The notes: generated by a model from the sequence alone, not told the origin. Shown: positions 45,330-54,308, counted from the stretch's first letter. The stretch: DNA of 64,000 bases from Emergencia sp. 1XD21-10 (GCF_009936045.1 NZ_QWEQ01000011.1:1-64000), one strand, 5' to 3'. Numbers and translations are program-made.

Positions 45330-46799
45330 TTACTCTCCAATCAGCACTTCTTTTGAAGGTTGCTGTTCTTTTTCCATGTCTGCCTGCGTATTTTCTTCCT
45401 GCTCCAGCTCTTCTGCCGGCAAAGTCGGAATCAGAATTCTCACCGTAAAGATACGTTCCTGTTCATCGTAAGAAAAATCGCCGCCAAGGTCGCTGCAGAT
45501 TTTTTCGCAGGTCTTCAGCCCGATTCGCGTGCTTTCCACTTTCTTCGCTTCCTCAGGCATGCCGTTAATCGCCAAAATCTTGACATTCTCAGCTTCCGTC
45601 TCTGCATAAATGCAGACTACTTCATTCTTGTCTGCATACTTCATAATGTTAGAAAAAATATTATCAAATAGTCTGCGTAAACCAGAAATATCCGCTCTAA
45701 TCTGCACTTCCGGTATATTAAAGTAGAATTCTACCTGATATCCATAGCTGATAATCTCCGCACTGTGCTCAGATAAAAGCTGCTGAAACAAAATACTCGC
45801 ATCGAATACTTCCAATTCCCTGTCAGTTCCCTTATTTCCGAAGACCAGAAAATACTGAAACAGCTTGTCAGATAAATCCTTTAATTGGAAAGCCTTATCC
45901 CTGCAAGAAGCAATATATCGTTCCAAGTCCTCCTGGCTTTCGTATTTTCTTCCTTCAATGATATCCAGATATCCTATCATGGATGTCAGCGGCGTTCTGA
46001 TATCGTGAGACATGGAAGTAATCAGCTGATTATTAGCCTCCCACGCATCTTTTTCACTCTGATGTTTTTGTAAAATGGAGTCCCTCATGACATTCACACC
46101 GTCAGCCAGCATGCCGATTTCATCATTACGCGTACCTTTGATTTCATGATCCAGTTTTCCATCACTGACAATATTTACCTCCGTTGCCAGAGTCATAATA
46201 CGCTTTGCTATATACCCGTGGTATAAAAGCAGCACCAGAAATAAAGTCAAAAAACTCAAAACCAGACTGACAGTCTCGGTAATTTGTCTCCAGCCTTCTT
46301 CTTTGTATATATCGATATAGGTATAATACTTTTTATCTGCGTACTGAATAATTCGATTTCTTACATCTTCCTGAAAAGACTCCGGCTCAATTCGCGCCAC
46401 CTTCTGCTGCGGCAGATAATTCTCAAGCTGTGTATTGCTGTCCTCTGTAATTCCTTCGTCTACCGTATCCTCGTTAGACGTCACTGCCCAGCCTGCATCT
46501 AGCATTACATTTTCGTTGTCCCATATGTAAAGATAGGTGTAATCCTGATCAGATACCCACTCCCGGAGCACATCCGTATCCGTCGCCTTCACGTGGTGCT
46601 CCTCAATATACTGCTCTAAATCCTCAAAAGCAGCATTGACATTACGCTCAATTGCCGGTTCGCTGGTAAAGTTGACACTTATCATATAGTTTGAAAACCA
46701 AGTGCTGACCAAATACATACATATTGCCAGAAAAATCCCCATCAGAGTGACGATTGCCATTTTCAGGTTAAGGGAAACAAATTTTTTCTGTTTACTCAA
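45330..46799 (-). CDS. Sensor histidine kinase
   Basis: 489 residues. An N-terminal span (about 13-35), an extracellular sensor (about 36-170) and a second span (SLVLSFLTLFLVLLLYHGY) lead to HAMP, then a HisKA domain with SMSHDIRTPLTSMIGYLD (phospho-His near residue 265) and a HATPase domain. The N box is FDNIFSNIMKYA. The G1 box reads ILAINGMPEE and lacks the usual DxG Asp. G2 is TRIGLKTCEKI. ATP binding may be altered, though such variants are common in clostridial kinases. TTG 46799 is the start, with AAAGGGG 7 bases upstream. It overlaps the regulator gene by 8 bp. Confidence 0.88.
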   Translation of the reverse strand: MSKQKKFVSLNLKMAIVTLMGIFLAICMYLVSTWFSNYMISVNFTSEPAIERNVNAAFEDLEQYIEEHHVKATDTDVLREWVSDQDYTYLYIWDNENVMLDAGWAVTSNEDTVDEGITEDSNTQLENYLPQQKVARIEPESFQEDVRNRIIQYADKKYYTYIDIYKEEGWRQITETVSLVLSFLTLFLVLLLYHGYIAKRIMTLATEVNIVSDGKLDHEIKGTRNDEIGMLADGVNVMRDSILQKHQSEKDAWEANNQLITSMSHDIRTPLTSMIGYLDIIEGRKYESQEDLERYIASCRDKAFQLKDLSDKLFQYFLVFGNKGTDRELEVFDASILFQQLLSEHSAEIISYGYQVEFYFNIPEVQIRADISGLRRLFDNIFSNIMKYADKNEVVCIYAETEAENVKILAINGMPEEAKKVESTRIGLKTCEKICSDLGGDFSYDEQERIFTVRILIPTLPAEELEQEENTQADMEKEQQPSKEVLIGE

Positions 46800-47490
46800 C
46801 CTTGTACCCCTTTCCCCACACTGTCTTGATGATTTTCGGTTTATTTACGTCTTCTTCCAGTTTTTTACGCAGATTCAAAACATGCACCATAATAGTATTG
46901 CCCGCAGACGGCAGATACTTTTCTCCCCATACACCTTCGTAAAGGTCTTTGTTCTCTACGATTTCGCCACGGTGCTCTATGAAATAGCGCAAAATATCAT
47001 ATTCTTTATCTGTTAGCGGAATCTTTTTGTCGCCTCGAACCGCCGCTCTCGATTTGCTGTCAATGGAAATTCCACCGACGAGGGTTTCTTCCGTTGTAAG
47101 AGGAAACCTGCTGTAATACTCCTTATATCTGCGAAGCAGGGATTTTACTTTCATCAAAAGCTCCGTCTGAGAGAACGGTTTCACCAGATAGTCGTCACCA
47201 CCCTCAGAATAAGCCTCCACCTTGTCCTGCTCCTGAGACTTTGCCGTCAAGAATAGAACCGGCACCGATGAGGTTTCTCTGATTTTGGCACATACTTCCA
47301 CACCGGACATACCCGGCATCATGATGTCTAATATTACCAGGTCTACCTGCTTATGTTCTTTTATCTTTTCCAGTGCAATTTCTCCATTTTCGGCCTGGTC
47401 GACAACGTATCCTTCACTGCCAAGCAGCACGGTTAAAACCTCTCTGATATTCGGGTCATCGTCCACAACTAAAATCTTATATTGCATCAT
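46792..47490 (-). CDS. OmpR-family response regulator
   Basis: 232 residues. The receiver domain has DDD (residues 10-12), the phospho-Asp in LVILDIMMPG (near 55), T in FLTAK (near 83) and K in LVKPF (near 105). The winged-helix DNA-binding domain follows (LTDKEYDILRYFIEHRG, VHVLNLRKKLEED, GKGYKVE). It forms a two-component pair with the overlapping kinase gene. The ligand and targets are unknown. It sits downstream of an ABC exporter operon, separated by a terminator. Confidence 0.94.
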   Translation of the reverse strand: MMQYKILVVDDDPNIREVLTVLLGSEGYVVDQAENGEIALEKIKEHKQVDLVILDIMMPGMSGVEVCAKIRETSSVPVLFLTAKSQEQDKVEAYSEGGDDYLVKPFSQTELLMKVKSLLRRYKEYYSRFPLTTEETLVGGISIDSKSRAAVRGDKKIPLTDKEYDILRYFIEHRGEIVENKDLYEGVWGEKYLPSAGNTIMVHVLNLRKKLEEDVNKPKIIKTVWGKGYKVE

Positions 47491-47589
47491 AAACTGTCCT
47501 TTCTCTTCCCCTTCTGCACCTCCTATTTTATACCGATATTACAAAAAAATATAGTAAAACCCATAGAATTTAAGAATTTTTAAGAAAAG

Positions 47590-47614
47590 GAAAAGAGACT
47601 CGCAAGCGCAAGTC
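47590..47614 (-). terminator. Terminator of the GntR/ABC exporter operon
   Basis: The stem GACTCGC (47597-47603) / GCAAGTC (47608-47614), with one G-T pair, is followed on the minus strand by TCTTTTCCTTTTC, 16 bp after the permease stop. Confidence 0.7.
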
Positions 47615-47629
47615 CCTGTAAGTAACCAC

Positions 47630-48238
47630 CTATTGATATTTCCTTTTGTACACCTTCATGGAAATCCCCATGGAAACAATCACTGCTAAAGCTGAGATGC
47701 ACACACCAGCAACAAGATAGATTCTCGGGTTAAAATTCCAGAATTCCAGGTCAATGCTGTGCACAGTTAAAAATGCCAGCCCCACCGTAATTAAAATATA
47801 TAAAATTCTTCCCCTTTCAGCACCCATCTTAAAAATAATCGGCAGGTTGATTGACATTAGAACCAAACTGCAGCAGAATACCAGCAGCAAAACTAAAAGT
47901 TTTTCCGTGAGGAGTTCCAGATTGCCTTCCCTTACCAGCATGAATACAGCCGAGGAAACGATTTCGATGACAGCAACTAATGCTGCGCCGATCATGCCGA
48001 TTAGATACTTGGAAATTACGATATCCCTAATCTTATAAGGCATCATCTGCGCATAAGTGCCCCATCTCGACTGTTCATCAAAAGCCAGTGCCGTAATCGG
48101 TAGCATAGTCATATACATCAGCGCAAACCCATTGGTTGCCTCATTTTGAATTATTGCAAATCCAATCATTAAAATGAAAAACAGCTTTAACTGTCTAAAA
48201 AGCACCATACTGTCCTTAATTAAAAGTCCCCTTAACAT
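47630..48238 (-). CDS. ABC-2 type transporter permease
   Basis: 202 residues with six predicted spans and the DEQSRWGTYAQMMPY motif, typical of the short ABC-2 permeases that pair with YtrB-type ATPases. ATG 48238 overlaps the ATPase stop as ATGTTAA. The longer open frame upstream is the ATPase gene in another frame. The substrate is unknown. Confidence 0.85.
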   Translation of the reverse strand: MLRGLLIKDSMVLFRQLKLFFILMIGFAIIQNEATNGFALMYMTMLPITALAFDEQSRWGTYAQMMPYKIRDIVISKYLIGMIGAALVAVIEIVSSAVFMLVREGNLELLTEKLLVLLLVFCCSLVLMSINLPIIFKMGAERGRILYILITVGLAFLTVHSIDLEFWNFNPRIYLVAGVCISALAVIVSMGISMKVYKRKYQ

Positions 48239-49095
48239 TTCCCCCGCACTCCTTTCGTCATATACAGCATAATATCCTCGATGGTAGCCTTCTCCAGCAT
48301 AAAAACATCGCTGACCAGTTCTCTTTTCACCAGACACGTAATCCCATACTGACCGGTGCGCATGCCTGCCACGGCTTCAGCCGGCACATCGGCAAACTGT
48401 TCTTTGCTGCACTTCAAAATCCCGTATTCCTCCAAAAGCAAATCCTTTTCCTTACAGAACAAAAGCTTTCCCTGATGGATAAACCCAATATAGTCGCAAA
48501 GTTTCTCAAGGTCGCTTAATATATGCGAAGAAATCAGAATAGAGTGATCCGGCTCTCTGGTAAAATCATAGAAAATCTCCAGAATTTCATCTCGCACGAT
48601 TGGGTCTAATCCGCTGGTTGCCTCATCCAAAACCAAAAGCTTCGGGTCGTGAGAAAGCGCAGCCGCAATAGAAAGCTTCATCTTCATGCCTCTGGAAAAA
48701 TCCTTGAAGGCTTTCTCTTTTGGCAGACCCAGTCTGGTAAGATATCCAAAATAAGTTTCCTCATCCCACTTTCGATAAGTAGCTTTCATAATCCTATTTA
48801 CATCACTGGCATTGAGCACACCCGGAAAGGTCGCCTCATCCAGAACTACGCCAATCTCTTCCTTCAGCCTGTCAAAGCCGGCATCCTCGTTACTCATCCC
48901 CAGCACCTGCACCATTCCGCTGTCTCTCTTCAAAGTATTCATAATCAGCCTGATGGTAGTAGTTTTTCCTGCGCCATTTTCCCCAATCAGACCCAGAATA
49001 CAGCCCTTTGGCAAATTAAAAGTGATATCCTCCAGGGCAAATCCGTCCAGCTTTCTGCTCACAGATTTCAGTTCAATGGCATTCTCATAGCTCAT
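48232..49095 (-). CDS. ABC transporter ATP-binding protein (YtrB type)
   Basis: 287 residues. Walker A GENGAGKTT (near residue 38), signature FSRGMKMKL, Walker B LLVLDEATSGLD and the H-loop LISSHIL are present. The C-terminal 80 residues are a regulatory extension. It forms an exporter with the following permease, and the first gene of the operon is a GntR repressor. In relatives such operons respond to cell-wall-active antibiotics. Confidence 0.92.
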   Translation of the reverse strand: MSYENAIELKSVSRKLDGFALEDITFNLPKGCILGLIGENGAGKTTTIRLIMNTLKRDSGMVQVLGMSNEDAGFDRLKEEIGVVLDEATFPGVLNASDVNRIMKATYRKWDEETYFGYLTRLGLPKEKAFKDFSRGMKMKLSIAAALSHDPKLLVLDEATSGLDPIVRDEILEIFYDFTREPDHSILISSHILSDLEKLCDYIGFIHQGKLLFCKEKDLLLEEYGILKCSKEQFADVPAEAVAGMRTGQYGITCLVKRELVSDVFMLEKATIEDIMLYMTKGVRGKC

Positions 49096-49099
49096 CTCT

Positions 49100-49471
49100 T
49101 TACTCCTCCTCCAGCAACATCAACATTTCAGCAAGCTGCCCACAAGTCAGACCGCAAACCTTTCCCAGTTCTAAAATCTCCATCATCCTGGCTTCAATCT
49201 GCTTTAGATGATTTTCTCGAATCAGCTGGGTGTTCTGCTCTGCTACAAAACAGCCCTTACCCGCTACGGTATAGATAAACCCCTCCTGCTCCAGCTCATC
49301 ATAAGCTCTTTTTGTAGTAATCACGCTGATTCTAAGATCCTTCGCCAGAGAGCGAATGGACGGCAGTGCGTCTCCCTCTGCGAGCATACCGGCAATAATC
49401 TGATTCTTAATCTGCAGATAGATTTGTTCATAAATCGGCTGCTGACTTGCATTGCTAATAATAATATCCAA
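49100..49471 (-). CDS. GntR-family repressor (YtrA subfamily)
   Basis: 123 residues. A winged HTH (PIYEQIYLQIKNQIIAGMLAEGDALPSIRSLAKDLRISVITTKRAYDELEQEGFIYTVAGKGCFVAE) is followed by a short helical dimerisation tail, the YtrA layout. It is the first gene of the operon, so it most likely represses its own promoter, where palindromic GTATATAC boxes overlap the -10 element. GGAGGCCACC precedes the ATG. Confidence 0.92.
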   Translation of the reverse strand: MDIIISNASQQPIYEQIYLQIKNQIIAGMLAEGDALPSIRSLAKDLRISVITTKRAYDELEQEGFIYTVAGKGCFVAEQNTQLIRENHLKQIEARMMEILELGKVCGLTCGQLAEMLMLLEEE

Positions 49472-49504
49472 GGTGGCCTCCTTTGATTCGGTGTATGATT
49501 AACC

Positions 49505-49542
49505 GTATATATACAGTATATACAGTTATAACAGTTTGTCAA
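49505..49542 (-). promoter_or_regulatory. Promoter and GTATATAC operator of the GntR/ABC operon
   Basis: On the minus strand, TTGACA (49537-49542), a 16-bp spacer and TATACT (49515-49520). Two self-complementary boxes, GTATATATAC (49505-49514) and GTATATAC (49516-49523), sit on the -10 box and just downstream. Confidence 0.75.
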
Positions 49543-49587
49543 GGCTTTTTTATAATTTTAATGAGAGGACAGCAGATTCGTCCGACT

Positions 49588-49891
49588 GCGCGCCATCTTT
49601 GGCGGATTTTTTTGTATACATGGCGTACACCTGAAGAAATCCGCCATCTTCCTTGCTTTTTAGAGGGCGAAATGGCGCGCACTCTAAAGATTTGAACGAT
49701 AGCTAAGGGCAGCTACTGCTAAATCCGCCGGTTCTTTTTAAATTTAGGTCAAAGATGGCGTTTTATTGAGGTAGCGCGCCATCACCACTCTAAATAACCA
49801 TAAAACATGGCGTGCCACAAAGGGGGGGCACGCCATGTATACAGGAAAATATTCCAAAGATGGCGTTTTACTGAGGTAGTGCGCCATATAC
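49588..49891. repeat. Cluster of ATGGCG / CGCCAT motifs (cluster G)
   Basis: The gap 49543-49982 has no protein gene. At least nine copies of ATGGCG in both orientations occur between 49588 and 49891. A 35-bp unit beginning AAAGATGGCG and ending in a CGCCAT box appears twice (49751-49786, 49856-49891) with only a few changes. A perfect 12-bp hairpin is formed by ACATGGCGTGCC (49805-49816) and GGCACGCCATGT (49827-49838). Confidence 0.75.
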
Positions 49892-49894
49892 ACA

Positions 49895-49972
49895 GAAAAA
49901 ACAAGGATTGTCGGCGCACAGCCCTAGTTATTGGGTAGTGGACATTGGCCGCGGGTCCTCACACCAATCCTT
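49895..49972 (-). ncRNA. Candidate structured RNA element with terminal U-run
   Basis: On the minus strand, AAGGATTG (49965-49972) pairs with CAATCCTT (49903-49910), and GTTTTTT follows. Inside, GGTGTG can pair with TGTGCGCC (wobbles), then GGAC/GTCC and CCC/GGG form two hairpins, which makes a branched fold of about 70 nt. It lies 10 bp beyond the RDD-operon terminator. It could be a second terminator with an elaborate loop, a 3'-UTR RNA, or a small RNA of its own. No known RNA family is recognised and no promoter is clear. Confidence 0.35.
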
Positions 49973-49982
49973 CCACAACAAA

Positions 49983-50032
49983 AAAGGGCGCTGCATGAAC
50001 GGTGATTACCCGTCAATACAGCTGCCCTCTTT
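49983..50032 (-). terminator. Intrinsic terminator of the thiE-to-RDD operon
   Basis: The stem is formed by AAAGGGCGCTG (49983-49993) and CAGCTGCCCTCTTT (50019-50032), with two small bulges and an inner ACGG..CCGT hairpin. On the minus strand it ends in CCCTTTTTTG. It begins 8 bp after the RDD gene stop. Confidence 0.8.
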
Positions 50033-50039
50033 AAATTTC

Positions 50040-50702
50040 TTATTTTTCGTCTTCTTTACGCTCCTTCGGCCCCTGATTCGAATCTACGTGCATGTAGCGC
50101 TCGTAGATGTCGCCTGTCGGAGGCGTTGGCGGCACGCGCGGCGGTATCGAAGATGCCGGAGGCACAGACGGCGTTGGCACATCCACTGAGTCAACCTGCC
50201 GATACCGCTTATTGATATCTCCGTTAATATAGGTCGGTATCTTCTTCTCATAGACCACTCTGGTGTCGCAGAGAATATCGTGGAGTCCCTTTTTCTCGTT
50301 AGTAATTCCCACCAGAATATATCCGATACCGAGAATAAAGGAGGACAGAAATCTGCCGATAGTTTCTCTGTAAAGTACATCTACAAAACTCAGCTTTTCC
50401 GCATCTGCACTTACCACCTTTAAGTTCAGCGCTTTTTTTCCAAGGGTTGCTCCTGCATAGTAGGTGCACAGTACAAAATAGACAGCGCCTGCTGCGTACA
50501 AAATACCATCTCTAAAGGAGTACTGGAACAGGAAGCTGCTGTCCAGCGGATTGTTTTCCAAAAGCATGCCGAAGCTGAGAAACAGTACCAGACGCACCAC
50601 CAGCTGACCCAGCCATACCAGCACCATATCAATGAGGTAGGCTGCAAGGCGCGCCCAGAATCCTGCGTACACCTGCACCTGACAGTTGGTATTACTGCAC
50701 AT
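50040..50702 (-). CDS. RDD-family membrane protein
   Basis: 220 residues. The RDD domain with three spans opens with YAGFWARLAAYLIDMVLVWLGQL (R-x5-D pattern) and continues LGKKALNLKVVSADAEKLSFVDVLYRETIGRFLSS. The C-terminal 60 residues are Pro-rich (VDVPTPSVPPASSIPPRVPPTPP) and probably disordered. The function is unknown. ATG 50702 lies inside the sppA 3' end (11-bp overlap) with GGGGTG about 10 bases upstream. It is the last gene of the operon. Confidence 0.85.
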   Translation of the reverse strand: MCSNTNCQVQVYAGFWARLAAYLIDMVLVWLGQLVVRLVLFLSFGMLLENNPLDSSFLFQYSFRDGILYAAGAVYFVLCTYYAGATLGKKALNLKVVSADAEKLSFVDVLYRETIGRFLSSFILGIGYILVGITNEKKGLHDILCDTRVVYEKKIPTYINGDINKRYRQVDSVDVPTPSVPPASSIPPRVPPTPPTGDIYERYMHVDSNQGPKERKEDEK

Positions 50703-51651
50703 AATACATAAACACCCCGCTTTCAAATTCTTCAGCGGTTTCTTTCAGTACCTGACTGTCCGATTTCGGCAGCAGGTTTTCAACCTTTGCAAAGAGTGCA
50801 GTCCAGAAATCTGTTGCTGAATCCAGACGGTAGTACTGATCTACACCCAGCGTATTGGAAACCATTTCCTTTGCCTCTTCATAGCTGGCGATTTTATCAA
50901 TCAAACCATTTTGGGCCGCCTGTTTTGCAGTATAGGTTCTGCCGTCAGCCAGCTTGCGCACTTCTTTTTCTGTCATATTTCTTCCATCAGCTACGATTTT
51001 TACAAATTCGCTGAAATATTCGTCCACCTGGGACTGATAAATCTTCATCTGCTCATCGTTAAAGGTTGCCGCCTTATTAGCACCGCTTGTGATGGCGATG
51101 TTTTTGATACCCAGCTTTTTGTAAAGGCCGCTCAAATCATAGCCGCTCATAATAACACCGATAGAGCCGGTCACTGTATTCTGGTTGGCATAAATAGTGT
51201 CCGCTGCCATGGAAATCATATAGGCACCGGATGCCCCGGTATGCGCCATGTAGGCATAGACTGGTCTTCCCGTCTCTTTCTTATACCCCATCAGCTTGTC
51301 ATACATTTCCTGAGATTCATAGACAGTACCTCCTGGGGAATCCACATAGAGCAGGATTCCTTCGTTATTGGAATCGTCGATTAAACTGTCAATGTAATTA
51401 AGGTTGGTAGAATGGCGATAGCCCTCCGTGCCGTACAAATCATCGCTTTGCGCCTGAATAGTTCCCACAATATCTACAATAGCGATATACTCTCCTGCCG
51501 GCGGCACAAATTCCACATCACCGTTTAAAATTTTTTCTGTTGCACGGTCAAAAATCCTATCTGAAACCGTATTCGTCATAACACTGGCAACACCGGTTAC
51601 AATGAACAAAATCACTGCAACTACCAGTCCAATCGTCTGTTTGGTTTTCAT
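50692..51651 (-). CDS. sppA: Signal peptide peptidase SppA
   Basis: 319 residues. An N-terminal membrane anchor (IGLVVAVILFIVTGVASVM) precedes the S49 core: YVDSPGG, then HTGASGAYMISMAAD with the catalytic Ser (near 146), TGSIGVI, and the catalytic Lys in SGANKAATF (near 195). It is the short Gram-positive form that digests leftover signal peptides on the outer face of the membrane. It is co-transcribed with LUD and RDD genes. Confidence 0.93.
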   Translation of the reverse strand: MKTKQTIGLVVAVILFIVTGVASVMTNTVSDRIFDRATEKILNGDVEFVPPAGEYIAIVDIVGTIQAQSDDLYGTEGYRHSTNLNYIDSLIDDSNNEGILLYVDSPGGTVYESQEMYDKLMGYKKETGRPVYAYMAHTGASGAYMISMAADTIYANQNTVTGSIGVIMSGYDLSGLYKKLGIKNIAITSGANKAATFNDEQMKIYQSQVDEYFSEFVKIVADGRNMTEKEVRKLADGRTYTAKQAAQNGLIDKIASYEEAKEMVSNTLGVDQYYRLDSATDFWTALFAKVENLLPKSDSQVLKETAEEFESGVFMYYVQ

Positions 51652-51666
51652 ACTTTCTCCCTTCTA

Positions 51667-52272
51667 TTAATATCCCAATTCTTCATTTATTAGAATGATC
51701 TCCATCTCGCAGGAGAACATTTTTCCAAAATAAATCACCATGCCGTTGCAGATTCGCTCCGGACTGCTGCAATCATAGCACTTGTCACTCTTTAATGCAC
51801 ATGGCGTATTACAAGAAAGACGTTTGGCATTTTTCGGCGCAGCGATATTTCTGGCTCTGTCTATGGCCTGCTGCAGGTCCGGCATAATCTTGTTGGCGCC
51901 GACAATAAAATATACTTTTTTATGTCCATAAAGACTTTCTGAAAGACGATTGCCCTTTCCGTCAATATTTACCATTTCTCCCGTTTCACTGACTCCATTG
52001 GCGGAAGTCAGATAGATTTTTGCACCAGCCGCATGGGTAGTCAATTCCTCTATGGACATCCCTCCTGCCGGCCGCCAATGCCAATAAACATCGTTATGGG
52101 AGGATAAAATTTCGTAAAGCCCCATCTCTTCGATCGTCATAGAACCGCCAATTCCTACGGAAGTCCCGTCAATTTCCCTGTTCAGATAATCTGCTGCGTC
52201 TTCCTTTGTAGAAAATATGACCGCCTTATAGCCTTTCTCTTTAAATGAAGCCGCTGTTTTTTCGAGGTTCAT
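51667..52272 (-). CDS. LUD domain protein (lactate utilization/DUF162 family)
   Basis: 201 residues. The typical sequence GTSVGIGGSMTIEEMGLYEIL, NGVSETGEMVNIDGKGNRLSE and KVYFIVGANKIMPDLQQAIDRARNIAAP is followed by a Cys-rich end (CNTPCALKSDKCYDCSSPERIC) that may bind metal. The full LutABC system is not present, so a lactate role is only a family label. ATG 52272 with AAAGGAG is chosen over a longer frame inside the MFS gene end. Confidence 0.88.
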   Translation of the reverse strand: MNLEKTAASFKEKGYKAVIFSTKEDAADYLNREIDGTSVGIGGSMTIEEMGLYEILSSHNDVYWHWRPAGGMSIEELTTHAAGAKIYLTSANGVSETGEMVNIDGKGNRLSESLYGHKKVYFIVGANKIMPDLQQAIDRARNIAAPKNAKRLSCNTPCALKSDKCYDCSSPERICNGMVIYFGKMFSCEMEIILINEELGY

Positions 52273-52285
52273 CTCTATAACTCCT

Positions 52286-53503
52286 TTATTTTTTAATTCG
52301 ATCAACTGTCGCTAAAATAATGACCGCACCTGCTGCTGTAATAATCAAAGACACCAGCGTCAGCATTTTCGCACCACTGATATCCAAAATCGCACCGCCG
52401 GCAAGGCTGGAAAGCATGGTAGTAATGGTCACCATCATGGTAAAAACCGACTGTCCTTTGACTGCCTCTCCCTTGCTCATAATTTCATCGATAAAGTGCA
52501 CCATGGCAGGCAGGAATAATCCAAAGGCAATAAGCTGGAAAACTTGCGCCGCTAATATCATGGATACCGATGCAGCGATGTGGCACATCAGTATCTTTAT
52601 TGTAAATCCAATTGCCGCAACTTTCAACATGAATTGACAAGTAAATTTTGCCCGAAGCTTATCAAAGAATACCAGAGTCGGGATTTCCAAAAACGCCATC
52701 AACGACAAAATTCTTCCCATATCCGCACTGTTTCCCCCAACTTCCGTCACAATCTGCATGAGATAATTGTTCATAACCGAGTTACTGAAATACAGCCCGA
52801 TGACACCGATATTGGCAATGAAAAAAATCTTATTTCTTCTAATAAATTCCAGTAGATTGATGTCTTCTGCAACTTCTACCATTTCTGTTAGGTTTTCTGC
52901 AGCTGTCTCTTCAGCCGTCTCCCGTTTGCCGCAGGCCTTTGCTTTGTCATACTGCCTCTTGGTCATAAGAAGGCTGATCGCCATCATTGCCATGACAATT
53001 TCCGCACTGATAGGCAGCACCTCAATACCAAAGCGCGCAACCAGCACCCCCAGCACTGCACACAATAGCGAGTAAGACAGCGAACCTACGCTTCTTGCAA
53101 TTCCGAAATTGATGTGGATACCGCTTTCTGAAAGCTTAAAGCTAAGCGAATTAATCAAAGGCTGCACCGCCGTATGCCAGGCGATGAGCAAGACGAAGAC
53201 CACAGAAAGCGCCACGGATTTTCCCTGCAGCGCAAAGAGACCTACCGTCATCACCATCATCATAATAGTCATGATCTGGCTGATTCCGATGGTTGAAATT
53301 TTCTTTGATCGATCCGCTAAATCTGCAACCAGTGGCTGAATCACCACCGCTACCACATTGGCGACCGCTAAAATAATACCGATTTCTGTGTTTAGATAGC
53401 CTCTTCCCAGCAAAAACACAGACGCAAAGCTGCTGACGATTCCGTAAATCATCCAGTAAGTGCCGTGTATGCACCCGTAACTAAAATTCAATCTAAATTT
53501 CAT
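52286..53503 (-). CDS. MFS transporter
   Basis: 405 residues with twelve predicted spans. The start YGCIHGTYWMIYGIVSSFASVFLLGRGYLNTEIGIILAVANVVAVVIQPL and the LADRSKKIS loop after span 2 resemble the LacY-like/MFS_1-like group (sugars or nucleosides), but the substrate cannot be called. It lies 16 bp after thiD, so in this operon a thiamine-precursor role is conceivable but unproven. Confidence 0.82.
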   Translation of the reverse strand: MKFRLNFSYGCIHGTYWMIYGIVSSFASVFLLGRGYLNTEIGIILAVANVVAVVIQPLVADLADRSKKISTIGISQIMTIMMMVMTVGLFALQGKSVALSVVFVLLIAWHTAVQPLINSLSFKLSESGIHINFGIARSVGSLSYSLLCAVLGVLVARFGIEVLPISAEIVMAMMAISLLMTKRQYDKAKACGKRETAEETAAENLTEMVEVAEDINLLEFIRRNKIFFIANIGVIGLYFSNSVMNNYLMQIVTEVGGNSADMGRILSLMAFLEIPTLVFFDKLRAKFTCQFMLKVAAIGFTIKILMCHIAASVSMILAAQVFQLIAFGLFLPAMVHFIDEIMSKGEAVKGQSVFTMMVTITTMLSSLAGGAILDISGAKMLTLVSLIITAAGAVIILATVDRIKK

Positions 53504-53519
53504 TTTCTAATGCTCCTTG

Positions 53520-54305
53520 TCAAACCCAATAGGCGTGATCCATCGGTCCGCTTCCTGCCCCTAAATCCAGCATAGCGGAAAGCGCTTCGGAAATGTATTT
53601 TTTTGCCTGTTCAACTGCGACTTCAAGTTCCAGCCCTTTTGCCAGCCCCGCCGCAATGGCGCTGGACAGAGTGCAGCCTGTACCATGGGTGTTGGGGTTG
53701 TCTATCCGCTCCCCGTAAAACCACCTGCTGCCATCTTTATCTAAAAGAAAATCATTGGGTTCGCCCGTCTGATGTCCACCCTTTAATAAAACGCTGCATC
53801 CAAACTTTTCCTTTATTGTCTGAGCTGCTGCTTCCATATCTTTCTGCGTCTTGATCTTTCTTCCGCACAAAAACTCTGCTTCCGGAATATTGGGTGTAAC
53901 CAGTTCCGCCAAGGGCATCAGCTGTTCGCAAAGAGCTTTAATCCCCTCGTCTGACAATAGTTTTGCACCACTGGACGCAACCATCACCGGATCCAAAACA
54001 ATATGCTTTGCCTTGTATAAGGTTAGCTTCTCAGCGATAACATCCACCAGCGCGGCTGATGAAACCATGCCGATTTTTATCCCATCGGGATAAATATCGG
54101 TGAAAATGGCGTCAAGCTGCGCTGCCAAAAACGCCGGCGTTATGTCCATGACATCCCTCACACCGGTGGTATTTTGTGCTGTCAGCGCGGTAACAGCGCT
54201 CATGGCATAAACCCCGTTCATGGTCATGGTTTTAATGTCTGCCTGAATGCCTGCACCGCCGCTGCAGTCGCTTCCTGCAATCGTTAATGCTGTAAATTTC
54301 TTCAT
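53520..54305 (-). CDS. thiD: Hydroxymethylpyrimidine (phosphate) kinase ThiD
   Basis: 261 residues. TIAGSDCSGGAGIQADIKTM is at the N-terminus, DPVMVASSGAKLL near 105, LLKGGHQ near 172, and the kinase motif NTHGTGCTLSSAIAAGLA near 210. It phosphorylates HMP and HMP-P in thiamine synthesis or salvage. It starts 3 bp after the HAD gene, in the order thiE, HAD, thiD. Confidence 0.95.
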   Translation of the reverse strand: MKKFTALTIAGSDCSGGAGIQADIKTMTMNGVYAMSAVTALTAQNTTGVRDVMDITPAFLAAQLDAIFTDIYPDGIKIGMVSSAALVDVIAEKLTLYKAKHIVLDPVMVASSGAKLLSDEGIKALCEQLMPLAELVTPNIPEAEFLCGRKIKTQKDMEAAAQTIKEKFGCSVLLKGGHQTGEPNDFLLDKDGSRWFYGERIDNPNTHGTGCTLSSAIAAGLAKGLELEVAVEQAKKYISEALSAMLDLGAGSGPMDHAYWV

Positions 54306-54308
54306 CTG

